From assembly GCF_000002235.5 (NCBI RefSeq), contig NW_022145599.1, forward strand, positions 27,169,856 to 27,233,855: a stretch of DNA of 64,000 bases, written 5' to 3'. The notes under the pieces were generated by a model. The model ran no database searches. It was given only the letters and a program-made list of their open reading frames with translations, and was not told the origin of the DNA. The stretch comes from Strongylocentrotus purpuratus. Lineage: Eukaryota; Echinodermata; Echinoidea; Camarodonta; Strongylocentrotidae. How positions within the stretch are numbered: position 1 is the first letter of the stretch; the number at the start of each line of letters is the position of its first letter. The position numbers were made by a program, and so were the translations under genes. Positions 44,821 through 57,800 of this stretch are shown piece after piece.

Positions 44821-46439
44821 ATTATCAATCGGGATAGGAGCATTAAATGTGGAGGGGTGGGAGAAAGAGGGAGAATAAAAAAGAAATAGAAGAGAGAGAG
44901 AGAGAGAGAGAGATCTAAAGAAAGAAAAAGAAGGGAGAGGGAGGGGGGGATTGGAAGAGAGAAGAGAGGAGGTTGCATCGAGAGAGAAAAAAAACAGAAC
45001 AGAGATGGAGGGAATGAAAGGACGAGAGAGAAAATGAGAACTTTAGGCTATACCTGTTTTACACGTTTTATTTGCGTGCTCAAATTTACATGAACGTGCC
45101 TAGTGCGTCACAAACAAGATAATGATTTGTGCTGAGTACAGATAAGATGCTATGTCAGGTGATACATTTCACAGGCCATTTCTAAAGGTTCGTCGATCAT
45201 GTTTCCATAGTTATAGTTTAGATTGAAGCTTAAAAAAGAGTAATCAATGATGAATTCGAATCAAGATTTTCATCTTTAAACATAATGATCTCAACATCCT
45301 GTCACCTTAGATCGTACGGTGTGAAGTGACATCCGGACGAATGTTCTTGGCATTTTACAGTGACGCAGTATATTATTTTTCTTGTTATTTCTCTATATTA
45401 TAGACAAGTCCAATGTCGACCTATTATATTTTTATCCCACCTTTTTACCCCCACCTTCCCCATAGCATGTTTATTCTTTTACCTTCAATACGCGTTTTCG
45501 TGTCATTTTCTTCAATTTCCCAAGTAATTTTAACTCTCTTCATCTCTCACTTTTCACCCTTTTTTTATGTTGTGACTGTGATGGTAGAGGTGATAATGAA
45601 GTGTGTTGTTGTTGTTGTTGATGATGAAGGTGATATTGATGACGATGACGATGATTGTGGTGATGATGATGGTGATAATGGGGATGGTGGTGGTGACGAG
45701 GATGGTAATGAAAATAGGTGATGATGAAAATGATTAGGATGACTGTGAAAGGGGAAGCAGTAATGATATATCTTTTTAATGGGACATCAAACATTTACAT
45801 CCGAAATTTGAAGATGCCCCGTTTGAAAAGACCCCCACCCCGGCTTTCCCTGTTGAAAAATAACATGCCACCTGTTCCGTCTCTGCGTTTAATTTGCACA
45901 GAGTAGATTACAGAATCATTCAGGTGACATTGATAATGACAGAGTAGAATGAGACTGCAGTAATTAGGGTTGAATAAGTAAATGTAAACAAAGAATATAG
46001 CTATGAAATAGACATACATAATGGTAGCATGTTTAACTATTCTGTGTATTCATGGTATTGATAAAGTACCTCTCAAACCTCCCTTTTTCATACATGATAC
46101 AGTATCAACACGTACCATCCAATTAGCTCAATTTATTAACATTTTTATGACATACTAATTTATTTGATATGTGAATTACATAAAATGAACCACGGTTTCC
46201 ATCATGAAACAGTTCTGAAACGAAAACATTATTTTCGTGATTCAAATTATCATTGATCTCTCGTTTTCATTATGTTTATGATTCTATGGATAAAAACAAT
46301 TCTTTAGAAATAGGAAGCATTGAATCTAGCTTTAATATCAACGATATGTAACAAGATTAACGAACTTTAAGAAAGAATATGCGTAACACTAACAGGGCGT
46401 TATATATATTACAACCAGCACAAGTTATTAACTTGGATG

Positions 46440-47062
46440 TAACGCACATTGTATCCGGACACCTATCCCCTGGACAACCATCCCCGGATATTAACCCCTA
46501 GGGTATCCACCCTCTAAGACAACTACCCCCTAGGTCAACCACCTCTAGGATGACAACCCCCTAGGACAATTACCCCTGGACAACTACTCCAAAACAACTA
46601 CCCCTAGGACAACCCGTCTCTAGGACAACTACCCCGGGATAACTAACCCTCACGCGAATATCCCTAGGATAACCATCCTTCAGGACTAGTACCCCCAGAC
46701 AACTACTCTCTAGGGTAACCGCCACCTAGGACATAAACCTCCGTGACATCTACAACGTATGGTAACTACCACCAAACCACCCCCGGACAATAACCACTTA
46801 GGGTAATTATCAATCGGGGGTAGTTGTCCGAGAGGGTGGTTATTCTAGGTGGTAGTTGTCTGGGGATAGATGCCCAGGGTAGTTGTCCTAGGGGTAGTTG
46901 TCCCAGGGGGTAGTTAGCTAGGGGTCATCACCCTAGATGGTAATTGTCCCGGGGGGATTCGTCCTAGAGGGTTGTTGCCCTATGGGTTAGTTGTCTTAGG
47001 GGGTAGTTATCCTAGAGGGTGGTTATCCTAGGGGGTGGTTGTCCAGGGGTAGGTGTCCTCGA
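46440..47062. repeat. Head-to-head inverted minisatellite
   Basis: From 46440 to about 46812 the units read ACAACTACCCCCTAGG. From about 46815 to 47062 they read as the complement, GGTAGTTGTCCTAGGGG. This makes an imperfect palindrome of about 600 bp. Directly after it, 47064-47115 is the reverse complement of 48993-49050 (GGACTATACATTACAT), so a larger inversion is involved. Confidence 0.8.
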
Positions 47063-49164
47063 ACCATGATGTAATGTATAGTCCGAATATGATTAAGCAT
47101 AAATCTCCTCCGTCATATCTTGGGAGCAACATAGCCCTGAGTGCATATTGATGGCCTGATGTCCTCATTCTTTCTTTCTTTCTTCTTTCTCTTTTTCTTT
47201 TCCAACAGCAGGTCATATAAAGAAATGTTTCGTTTCAATACCTCAAAAGCTTTCTGCATCATGAAAAACTATTTATGGTAGTTTCTCTTTCGCTCTTTTT
47301 CCTCCTCTCTCCCTCTCTGTCTCTATCTTTATCTCTACCTCAGCTCTCTCTCACTCACTCCTTCGTTGCTTTTGTTCTAAAAAGACAGTAAGTTTATTGT
47401 TTGGTGGAGCATTAATGTGGAGGGGTTTGAGAAACAGGGGAATAAAAAAGAAATAGAAGAGAGAGAGAGAGAGAGAGAAGAGAGAGATCTAAAGAAATAA
47501 AAAAAAAAAAGGGGGGGGGGGGAAGGGAAGCATGGAAGGAGAGAGGAGAGGAGGTTGCATCTAGAGAGAAAAAACAGGACAGAGATGGAGGGAATGAAAG
47601 GACGAGAGAGAAAGTAGGAACTTTAGGCCAACCTGTTTTACACTTTTTATTTGCGTGCTCAAATTACCTGAATGTGTCTAGTGCGTCACAAACAAGATAA
47701 TAATTTGTGCTGAGTACAGATAAGATGCTATGTCAGGTGTTGCATTTCACAGGCCATTTCTATCGGTTCGTCGATCATGTTTCCATAGTTCTAGTTTAAA
47801 TTGAAGCTTTAACTGCTTTAATTCTGTAAGGAATTTATAGAATAATTAAAAAAAAGAGTAATCAATGATGAATTCGAATCAAGATGTTCATCGATATTAG
47901 ATCGTACGTTGTGGAGTGGCATTCGGACGAATGTTCTTGGCATTTTACAGTGACGCAGTATATTATTTTTCTTGTTATTTCTCTATATTATGGACAAGTC
48001 CAATGTCGACCTATTATTTTTTTATCCCACCTTTTTACCCCCACCTTCCCCATAACATGTTTATTCTTTTATCTTCAATACGCGTTTTCGTGTCATTTTC
48101 TTCAATTTCCCAAGTAATTTTAACTCTTTTCATCTCTCACTTTTCACCCTTTTTTGATGTTGTGACTGTGATGGTAGAGGTGATAATGAAGTGTGTTGTT
48201 GTTGATGATGATGAAGATGATATTGATGACGATGACGATGATTGTGGTGATGATGGTGGTGATAATGGGGATGGTGGTGGTGACGAGGATGGTAATGAAA
48301 ATAGGTGATGATGAAAATGATTAGGATGACTGTGGAAGAGGGAACCGTAATGATATATCTGTACAATGGGTCATCAAACTTTTACATCAACAAATTTGAT
48401 GATGGTCCGTTTGAAAAGACACCACCTCCTCCTCCCCGGCTTTCCCGGTTGAAAAAGTGCAAAGTGTACCGTCTCTGCGTTCCTATAGCGAGTATGTGTA
48501 TAGAGTAGATAGTAAGAGGGGAATAATATATTGATATCTTGGATAACCAAAGTCCATTTGCCTCCAATGGGAATTTTTTCTTCTAAGCAACAGATTATTG
48601 TATTAGGTATACCGCTCGAGATGTACGAATTGAGATTTACCGGGGATATATGTCTGAGGGCAAAGTTGTCCAGTTTCAACCAGCTGCCCCCTTCTCCCCC
48701 CCTCCCACCTCATTCCCTCGCATTTTGGTGATTATTGGCTCAATTTACATGCAGATTTGGAATGAAAAGGGCTCTGCATGTTCATGCAAAACATTTAATT
48801 GAACTAACCAGAAATATCTCTACATAGAATTGTAAACTTTTCAGGTTTTGATACTACAATTTTCTTTCATCACTTGCTGTTGCAGAAGAAAGAGAGAAAA
48901 AGAAAAAAAGTGAGAAAGAAGAAAGAAAGAGAGAAAGAAAGAAATGGCGACATCAAGCGATCCATATGGACTTAGGTATGATGCTTTCAATACATGACGG
49001 AGGAGATAGTAATTTATGCTGAATCACATTCGGACTATACATTACATGATTGCACGTAGGCCTACTATTTGCGTACCCCAACAACATAAACGTATAGTGC
49101 GTTACACCCAAGATAATAATTTGTGCTGATTGTGATATACAAAACGCCCTGCATGTCAGGTGTT

Positions 49165-49382
49165 ATCACGAAATTTGACATTTTGTTCTGTCGGGGGGGG
49201 GGGGGGGGGGTAAGGTCATCTCTTTTAGGTCAGCCATTGGCAGAATTTTTTTTTAATTTTTTTTTTTTCAATAAAAAAAAAAATCACAAAGGGGGGGGGG
49301 GGGGTTTGCTCCAAAATACACACGTACAAACAAAACTGAAGGGAGGGGTTCAACCCCAAAACACCCCCTGCGTACGCGCCTG
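49165..49382. mobile_element. Left-truncated hAT-like element with CCTGCGTACGCGCCTG end
   Basis: Matches the right part of the 31981-32596 element: AAATTTGACATTTT, G run, TAAGGTCA, T run, A run, G run, AACCCCAAAACACCCCC and the end CCTGCGTACGCGCCTG. No left end is found. It lies in unit 3 of the tandem array. A CAC/CAT trinucleotide stretch follows (49383-49500). Confidence 0.75.
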
Positions 49383-50611
49383 ACCACCACCATGCATCGC
49401 CATTACTTTTAGCACCACAACCACCTCCAACAACACCACCGCCATCATTACCATCATCTGATCACCATCTTATCATCATCATCATCATCATTATCATCAC
49501 AATTCACATCTACTACCGATTCGACGCATCAATTTCGACGTGGCACGTGGCAACAAGGAGCAGAGGGCAAGAGGAATGGAACATTTTTAGACTTAGAGAT
49601 ATTCCTGAATGGTACGAGAAGGAAAGTTTGTTGTCCTCAATAGTTTGAGCGTGAGAAATTGAGAAGATGTTATGAAAACAAACATATCAATCATATAAAT
49701 CTAATAGCCAGCCACGAGACGATGTGCGACTTTATATTATTGTAACCGAAAATAACTCCATGTCAATAACGGCCCTTTTTATTCAACTGTACATTATGGT
49801 GCAATATCAAATCTAATTGATAACAAAAGTGTGCAAAGATGGACAGGTGTCGATGTCCCATAGGGTTATGTCTATGGAGGCATCCTCTATAAGTAGAGGA
49901 CGATTCTAGCAGATCCAACCAAGTTCGTCACATCTCTTCAGAAGTAAGGTAAGAGCTGACAAGACATCAGAAGGAACACCACACACCTACACCATCCTAC
50001 TCGACAAGATTTGGGAAGACCTGAGCATTTGAAACGGTGAAATTTTCCTGATTGAAGTTCCGAAAAGTCACCGCGATAGTGAAATCGAAATAGCATTGTA
50101 AATATTATTGTAGACCTTTCAGTCAGATTAAAAAAGAAAAGAAAATGGCTCAAGAATGACGACTGTCTCGAGTCAAATCCAATTGATTACGTCCTCAAAT
50201 TGGAAACCTGACTTACATAATTTTGAAATATTGATTTCACTATTCATATGACTTTCCAGAACTTCAACTAAGCGAATTTCACATTTTCATGTTTTAAAAT
50301 AATTATCTAAAGTTTTCTCAAATCCAGTCGCCATGTACAGTGTGAGGTGACCTCCGGACGATTGTTCTTCGCATTTTGCAGTGAGGCAGTATATTCATTT
50401 CTCAATATCATTTATTGTTATTTCTCTATATTGTGGACAAGTCCAATGTCCTCTTATTTGGTCATTTGTTCTCCTATATCTTACCGAGTATTCTGGAATA
50501 TAGAACATAAATTGACTTCAAAAAATATAATTGATCTTGATGTTTAGTCTGATTCAAATTTGAGTCAGACTAGCAACATTATTCGTCGAATGTTCATTTC
50601 AATTTCGTTTT

Positions 50612-50617
50612 TATAAA
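50612..50617 (+). promoter_or_regulatory. Candidate TATA box of the subtilase gene
   Basis: TATAAA lies 65 bp upstream of the start codon, which would place transcription start at about 50640 and give a short leader. A motif guess only. Just upstream (50330-50455) is the segment shared with the tandem units. Confidence 0.4.
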
Positions 50618-50681
50618 CTTCATCTTTCTTGTATTTTGTTGTGTTGAAATTAAATTAATCTAGACAAACCACTAGACCAAG

Positions 50682-53659
50682 ATGCAAGCTCTCCTTGTTC
50701 TCCTCTTCGCTGCCGTGGCTCAGAGCCGCATTGCGCCTCTCTACCGAGTTGAGCCCAACATTCCTGGCCAGTACATCGTTGTCCTTGAGGTATTTTTTGT
50801 CAGATTCATACAAGGGTTAGGTTATTGATGATAGTACAATTTAGGGTTTCTTGCAATATTCATAGATAAAGAGATTTTAGGCTTCAAAATAATACAGCTC
50901 AGAAATAATAGACCTGGCCTTCCCACCGTACAAATAGAGGACCTATTAAAGTGCTAACTTCATAGTCGCTCGTCATCCATGTTACTGGTTCCAAACAATC
51001 AGAGTCTGCGCATGAAGTCCACCGCGAAATCATTCAAGAAACGGGCTGGAGAAGGGCAAATTCAGTGTTTGGGGCTAGTGTGATTACCATGCCATTGTTT
51101 AGCACAAAATTGTTTGAAACCAGCAACATTGACAACTTAGCCAGAATAAAGTCAGACTTCGGTACTGTATTTTTTGCTGACGTATAATAGACCTCTTTAC
51201 CAATGTATTTCAATTCCTGCAAGTTTCTCTCCTGATACCCTGGTTATCAACCATTTAATGTCCTGCTATGGATTATGTCTATATAGATGGAATCCACTTT
51301 GTATACATTGGTTGCTAATATGTCGGGCAAGCCTTTACCAAGGTTTATTAGTTGTCGAGAGAAACTTTTGCTCAAATCTTATTCACAAAATCAGTAAACA
51401 GTTTTATTTTCAAAGCTAACTTTCATAGCTGATTTAGGGTCGCTTTGTTCATAAATATTATCATTGTTATACTTTTGTTTGCAGGATGGCATCAATGCCG
51501 GTAGATTCGCTGCCTCCATGCAGGGAGGGATCGTCCGCAAGACCCTCACCGGCCTCATCAATGGACTCGTTCTCACCCTCGATGGCGATTTGCTTGAACA
51601 GGTGAGCACAACAATATACTAGAAATTTTGTATGACCATCTTGATTATGAATGATAGTTCACCTATTATGTGCACGCGTGTGTGCGTGTGCGTGAATGTG
51701 TGTGTGTGCGTGTGTGTGCATGTGTACGTGTGTGTATTGATATAAACATAATACAGTCAAATCTGCCTGAGTGCATGGCCAACAATTAAAGAGAATTACA
51801 AGACAACGATCCTCTCATTCAGTGTTAAAGTTTTTGTTTCCATTAGGATACCCTCGGTCGTGTCCGCGTATGATTCTAACGTTTTCAACCATATTTATTG
51901 TGCCACCCAAATTGAGCACTAGTGGATTTTGCCATGCCATTTTCAAAACCATATTGCTTGGTGAACCGTGCACGGATTAATGCATCAATGTATCATTTTA
52001 AAGCATATTGCTTTGTATATAAATACCTTTTGAAATGTGTAACAGTCTAATGACAAACAATCCGAACACTATTCTTATAGGCAACAGGTGGTTTATTAAA
52101 AGTTCTTGAGATCCGTTTTCTTCTTGATATATCAGCTACATCCCGGGCTCAGTTTTGACAAATTGATACCATCATCGTTGTTCTATCAAATTTTGAATTC
52201 ACAACATAGTATATAATTTTGTTTAATGCTCACTATTCATGAACAAATCATTTATGTTCAAAATTTGGCTCCAATCCGGTCAGCTTTAACAATGTATGAA
52301 AATGTAAGCTTTCAACTAATTAAATTTCCTATCCGTCCTTTACTTAACTCCACATGATTGTTATAATCTATCATAGTCATTAATTTCCAACAAATTATCT
52401 CCTCATGTTATAAATTTACTTTGTTCCCTTGATTAATGAGATGTATTCATAAATATATATCTATTTATGATGCGTGTTTATATCTTGTTAAAGATTTTTT
52501 TTGATGTAATCACGCCTTGTGTTTTACTTTTTTTCACTGAAAATGATTTGGGTCTATAGGTACGTGGTCTGACTGGTATCAGTTACGTTGAGGAAGATGG
52601 CCTGGCTACTGTACTTGGTAGCCGAGACGCTGCTAGTTACTATGGGCTTGATCGTATCGATCAGCGTAATCTACCTCTTGATGGCACAATCAACTTCAGC
52701 GGTAAGCAGAATCGATAGGAGTAATGCGAAAACATTGTCAGCCCATGATACCGACCGGAGAGAAACAGAAAGTTTTTATTCTCTTCCAAAAGATGTCGGT
52801 CTCACGGGCTGTTGATTTCACGGGCTGCCGGTCTTGTGGGCTGTGGGCTGGGACCGATCCACGAGATGAGCCATATAGAGTACCCAAGTGCTAACCTCAT
52901 ATTTGCTCGTCGTCCAGGCTACTGGTTCCAAACAACAGAGCCTGTACATAAGGTTCACCACGAATTTATCATTTAAAGGAATAGTTGTGTTTTGGTATGG
53001 AGAGAACAGTTTTGGTCAAAATAAGTATTAGTAACCAAAGCCTGAATCATTACATTACATTACAATACATACAAATTAATAGTTATAACTGCCAGTTAGC
53101 CAGACGACAATCATATTGTGCCACACCGCCTCCTTTTAATAACGTAATTCAATAAAGCGAATGGAGGCTTCCTTGACAGTGCGACACTTGGCATTGTTCG
53201 GTTTTTTTTCTTCTTATTCCTCGAATCTATATTCATTTTGCTGACCCGTTTTGTAAAACAAATAATTCATGATTTCGAACTCGTGCATTAGTGGTATGCA
53301 TTGCACTCGATTAAGGCACAATGAGCCGGATAATGAACTCGACAAGCCTCGTTAATCATCCGATTGTGACTTAACCTGCTTCCAGTACATATTCAGCGAT
53401 GTACTAGCCAGTGGCGGATCCAGGGGGGGGGGGGGGGGGGCCGGGGGGCCCGGCCCCCCCCCCCCTTGAGAAAAAAATCAAGTAAAATCACGTAATTTTT
53501 ACCTTTTTTTGGGGGGTGCAAATTGAATTTTTTTTTGAGGATCAAAAAAAAAATATGTGCTCACTACCCCCCCCCCCCCCCCCGACTGAGCGAATTTTTG
53601 GCCGGCGCGTTTTTCAAATTTTCGGGAGCAAAAAAAAAAAAAAAAAAATTGTGCTCTGT

Positions 53660-53709
<50 letters not shown>

Positions 53710-54792
53710 ACTGAGCGACTTTTCGGCCGGCGCGATTTTCAAATTTTCGGGAGCAAAAAAAAAAAAAGTTGGGCCCCCTCCCCTAAGAAATCCTGGATCC
53801 GCGCCTGGCACTAGCAAGCAGCTCTTTATCCGCTAGCCCTCGAGATTTAAAAAAAAAATTAAGGTTATTAATACACTTAGTTTAAGTCGGGCCAATGGGG
53901 AGGCGCTCATTTTCCCGAAGGTTCATTATTTCAAACCACAAACCTCCCATACTCGGGGTTCATGATTCCGAACATCCGTTGCGTTATTCTAAAGGTTCGT
54001 TTATCCCACGTTTCGTAATTCCGACAAATAGGGTTCATCATTCGGAAAATCAAATAGGATTCGTTTTTCCACAGGTTCGTAATTCTGAAAAACGGTTTAG
54101 GGCTCTATGTCATTTTATGAATTCTAAAACCTTCCAAATTATTTCGGAATTATGAACCTTATTCCATTTTGATTTTTGGAAATACGAATCTTCGGAATTG
54201 TGAACCTTCGGAAAAACGACACTTAACCTTCACATATAATCTCTCGTGCAACGAATATTTCAATGATTGCCATCCATCCACTACAGGTACGGGTTCAGGG
54301 GCAAATGTTTTCGTCATCGATACCGGAATCACTTACTCGCATGAGGACTTCAGTAATAATCGTGCCAATCAATTCTACGATTACGAAAATGGAGATGTAG
54401 GTTACTTATCTCATTTTTCTATTCCAATAAAGTTCCTACCCAAACATATTTTCTTTAGAGACATTAGCCTACACTGTTTTATTCAAAACTGGCATTGGAA
54501 GAAAAAAAAAACGTTGTTGCCAATTTGAAGAACAATGATTAATTGTGATCTTTGAACATAAATCATGTCCTGATCGATGTGTTAAGAAAACCAGAGAGAA
54601 TGAGTAAAAAAATTATTTAATAGTGAAAGTTTGATGGTATTCGATGAGATAAATTAGGTATGATTTTTTAATTGTGCCATCAATTAAGCACACATTGGCA
54701 GTCGATATGTGGCGTAACTTTTAAGCAGGTAGCGTATTCAGTTGCAAAGCTGACCGTAGTATGAATAAACATAACATAAACTGAATCTACTA

Positions 54793-54855
<63 letters not shown>

Positions 54856-57800
54856 ATCTTTCTTTCTCGCTTTCTTTTATTGTCAAATATTATAAGGGTG
54901 CTGATTGTCATGGTCACGGAACTCACTGTGCCGGAACAGTCGGAGGAACATATAGTGGTGTTGCCACTAATACCAACATCTACAACGTTCGTGTGATGTC
55001 CTGCACAGGATCTGGTTCTTATTCCAACATCATAGCTGGTAGGCTTATACATCGTAACCCATCTTAAACAATAATATTTGAAGTATCAAATGGAATTCTT
55101 TGCTCACCATATTCCAATCAGTCATAATAGGGATTAGTAACAATGATAATAATTAAATTAATAATGCTATTAATAATGAGAATGATAACATAACAATAAT
55201 AATATAGCGACAATCTTAATCATTCTACAACTACCACTTATTATGATAATAACAATACTGATGATAATAATATTAGCGACAAAAATACTAATATTAATAA
55301 TAACAATAATGATAATAGTAACAGAAATATTTGATAGAATATGAATAGAAATAATGATGATAATAATAACAATGATGATATCAGTCAGATTGATAGATAC
55401 ACAAATATCAATTTTGATAACAAACATAATGATATTATTACTAATAATATTGATAATATGATATATTATAACAACGATAAAAATATCAATAATAATGATA
55501 ATAACAATGATTATAATAGTAATAAAATTTACAACGAACACTGAAAAATAGAAAAAGAAGGGAGAAATTAATAAAAAGATTCTGTATTCCTCGGCCAATG
55601 CGCCTTTTTCGAGCTGAAATTTCATGACATTTCCTAGTCTCCAATATCTTTTCGTTTGAAGCCCTGGTAGATAATTGGTATAAAGCTAGCGTGTAGCGTT
55701 TCAAGATACTGCCTTTAACCTTCTTTCCTATAAGTCCGGTGAATATAGGGTTTGACCCCCAAACAATTGCAAACAAATATCTTGCGGTATTGTTTGACAA
55801 CAGGAGCAACTTACTTAAACTCTAAGAAAATCCGACCCCCGGAAAGTGGTTATTTTCGAAATGGCATGCGAGATGGCCGCCAATACCTTTGAATAGCCAT
55901 AAGTCATGGTATATCCATCTTTAAAATATGAATTGGTGTCTACACCTAAAGTTTAGGGATACGAGTAATCCATTCATTACACTAACGATGGGTTATGGCC
56001 AACGGGACACTTGTAAATCCAAGATGGCGTCCATAATGGTCGCCAATCTCTTAAATAACTGAAAGTGAGTTACTGTTTACAGTGAAGCAGTATTTAGCAA
56101 TAGTAAAGTAAATGTTGGATATCAGAATATTCACCAGTACGCTTTGAACTATTTCTCTCCGACTCCTAAAAGGTGTGAATGCTGTGGCGGAATCCAGCAT
56201 GTCCAACAAGATTGCTTCTATGTCCATTGGCGGAGGTTCTTCGTGGTCTCTCAATAACGCCGTTGCAAATGCCCATGATGCAGGTGTTGTTGTTGTTGCA
56301 GCAGCCGGTAACAGCTACGCCGATGCCTGCAATTACTCCCCGGCTTCTGCTCCGGATGTAAGTCATATCATTTCTTTTATAGATCTGCAGTGCTTGATTT
56401 TGCATTATTGTCTAATAACCTAAATAGTAAATTTAGAACAAAGGTTTCAACTGAATGTACAAAGATGCTCATGTCTGCGCACTCATTCGGTTAAGATGCA
56501 GTTCTTGATTTTTCTAGAGAGAAAGATAATATTTCGATGCTTGTGCAAAAAATTGCCGAAATTGGACCTTTTCTCATTTTTCTTTAAACCCTTTTTTTTT
56601 CTCCGCACGAATACTTATGTATTGCCATACTAGAGGCGTCAAGTTTGCGTTCGTCAATTATGTTGTATGCCTGTCACCAGGATCATGCAATAGACCAGTT
56701 TATTAATAAATCTCAAATTTATGGATGCTTTTTTCTTCTCCGGAACCTAGTGGCGAATTATTCCTGGAACATGTTATTAATGAATGAGTCCGCAAACAAA
56801 TTGAGTGTTGTTATGTCTGGTCAGTCTTGGGCAGGCTTTCAAGTTCTCAAGAACGACTTTTTTTGAAGTATGCATAAAATGTGAATATTATAGTTAGCCT
56901 ATCTATTAAAGCATGTGCCCAGACATAGGCGCTCAAGCAAATTGGCCATGATCCATTACTTTGATATTTCATAATTATCAAGTTAACAAATGTTTGTTCG
57001 TTAGCAGTACCTCTTTTCAGTTATTTACGTCAGTTGCTCTGATTTATGTTGTAGTAATGTCCTCGTTGATGCATATAATTTAAAATGTTTCTTTTTTGTA
57101 CTTTTTTGTTGTTGTTTATATCAATTTCATAAAAAATGGTGAAACAACTAACTATCTATAAATATACGAATAATAAAGAAACCTATTCTGTAATCCATCG
57201 ACAGGCTATCACGGTTGGTGCGACCGGGAGTACCGACTCAAGACCACTTTTCTCAAACTACGGCTCATGCGTGGACATCTTCGCCCCTGGCGTCGGCATT
57301 AACAGCGCTCAATATGGTACATCGAGCAGCTACACACAAATGAGTGGTACCAGCATGGCATGCCCTCACGTTGCGGGTGAGGTTTTTTTTTTGGTTAATA
57401 ACAGTAATTGTAAATAGTTATAAATTACTAGTAATAATTAGTAGTAAAAATAGTTCCTAGTAGGCTAATTACTAGTAGTAATATTCATTACTACGTCTGC
57501 ACTTTAAAACCACCTGATAGCATTGGCCTATTAATGATCGAATACAAGATAATCAATGACACTGACAAAGATTGACGATATGGCCTCATTTCTGGCCCGT
57601 CACCATCATGATCATGATCTATAATTGAGTATCATATTACATGTAGACCATACATGTAATATTCGGTAGTCAGAGTGTACGGCTGCCGGTTTACGACTAT
57701 TGAAATGTTTCCTTATAATGATTCTTATTCATCCATGTCTTAAAATATTACTTGATTTTGGAAATACCGATTTCTAATCTGGGTGTGTGTCTCCTCCCTT

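Larger units (their letters stand above)
43500..50455. repeat. Tandem array of three diverged units of about 1.9-2.6 kb ending in the subtilase 5' flank
   Basis: Units: about 43500-45430, 45430-48010 and 48010-50455. Shared order in each: a pyrimidine stretch (CATTTTCTTCAATTT), a GAT/GGT trinucleotide tract, GACATCAAACATTTACATCC or its variant, (units 1 and 2) a TAGTTGTCC-type minisatellite, a GA tract, TAGTGCGTCACAAACAAGAT, TAATTTGTGCTGA, and finally TCCGGACGA-TGTTCTT with TTTCTCTATATTATGGACAA. Unit 2 also carries an inverted copy of the minisatellite. Unit 3 is the most degraded and holds a hAT remnant at 49165-49382. No conserved coding frame is seen. Acid-rich frames come from the GAT tract. 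Confidence 0.75.

Noticed and set aside
45413..45721. Asp-rich frames repeated in two array units (also 47916-48308)
   Set aside because: The acid-rich half is a GAT/GGT trinucleotide tract, and the rest is not conserved as protein. No start context or splice structure is shared.
55170..55625. 151-codon Ile-rich frame on the minus strand in subtilase intron 5
   Set aside because: Caused by AAT/GAT low-complexity DNA.
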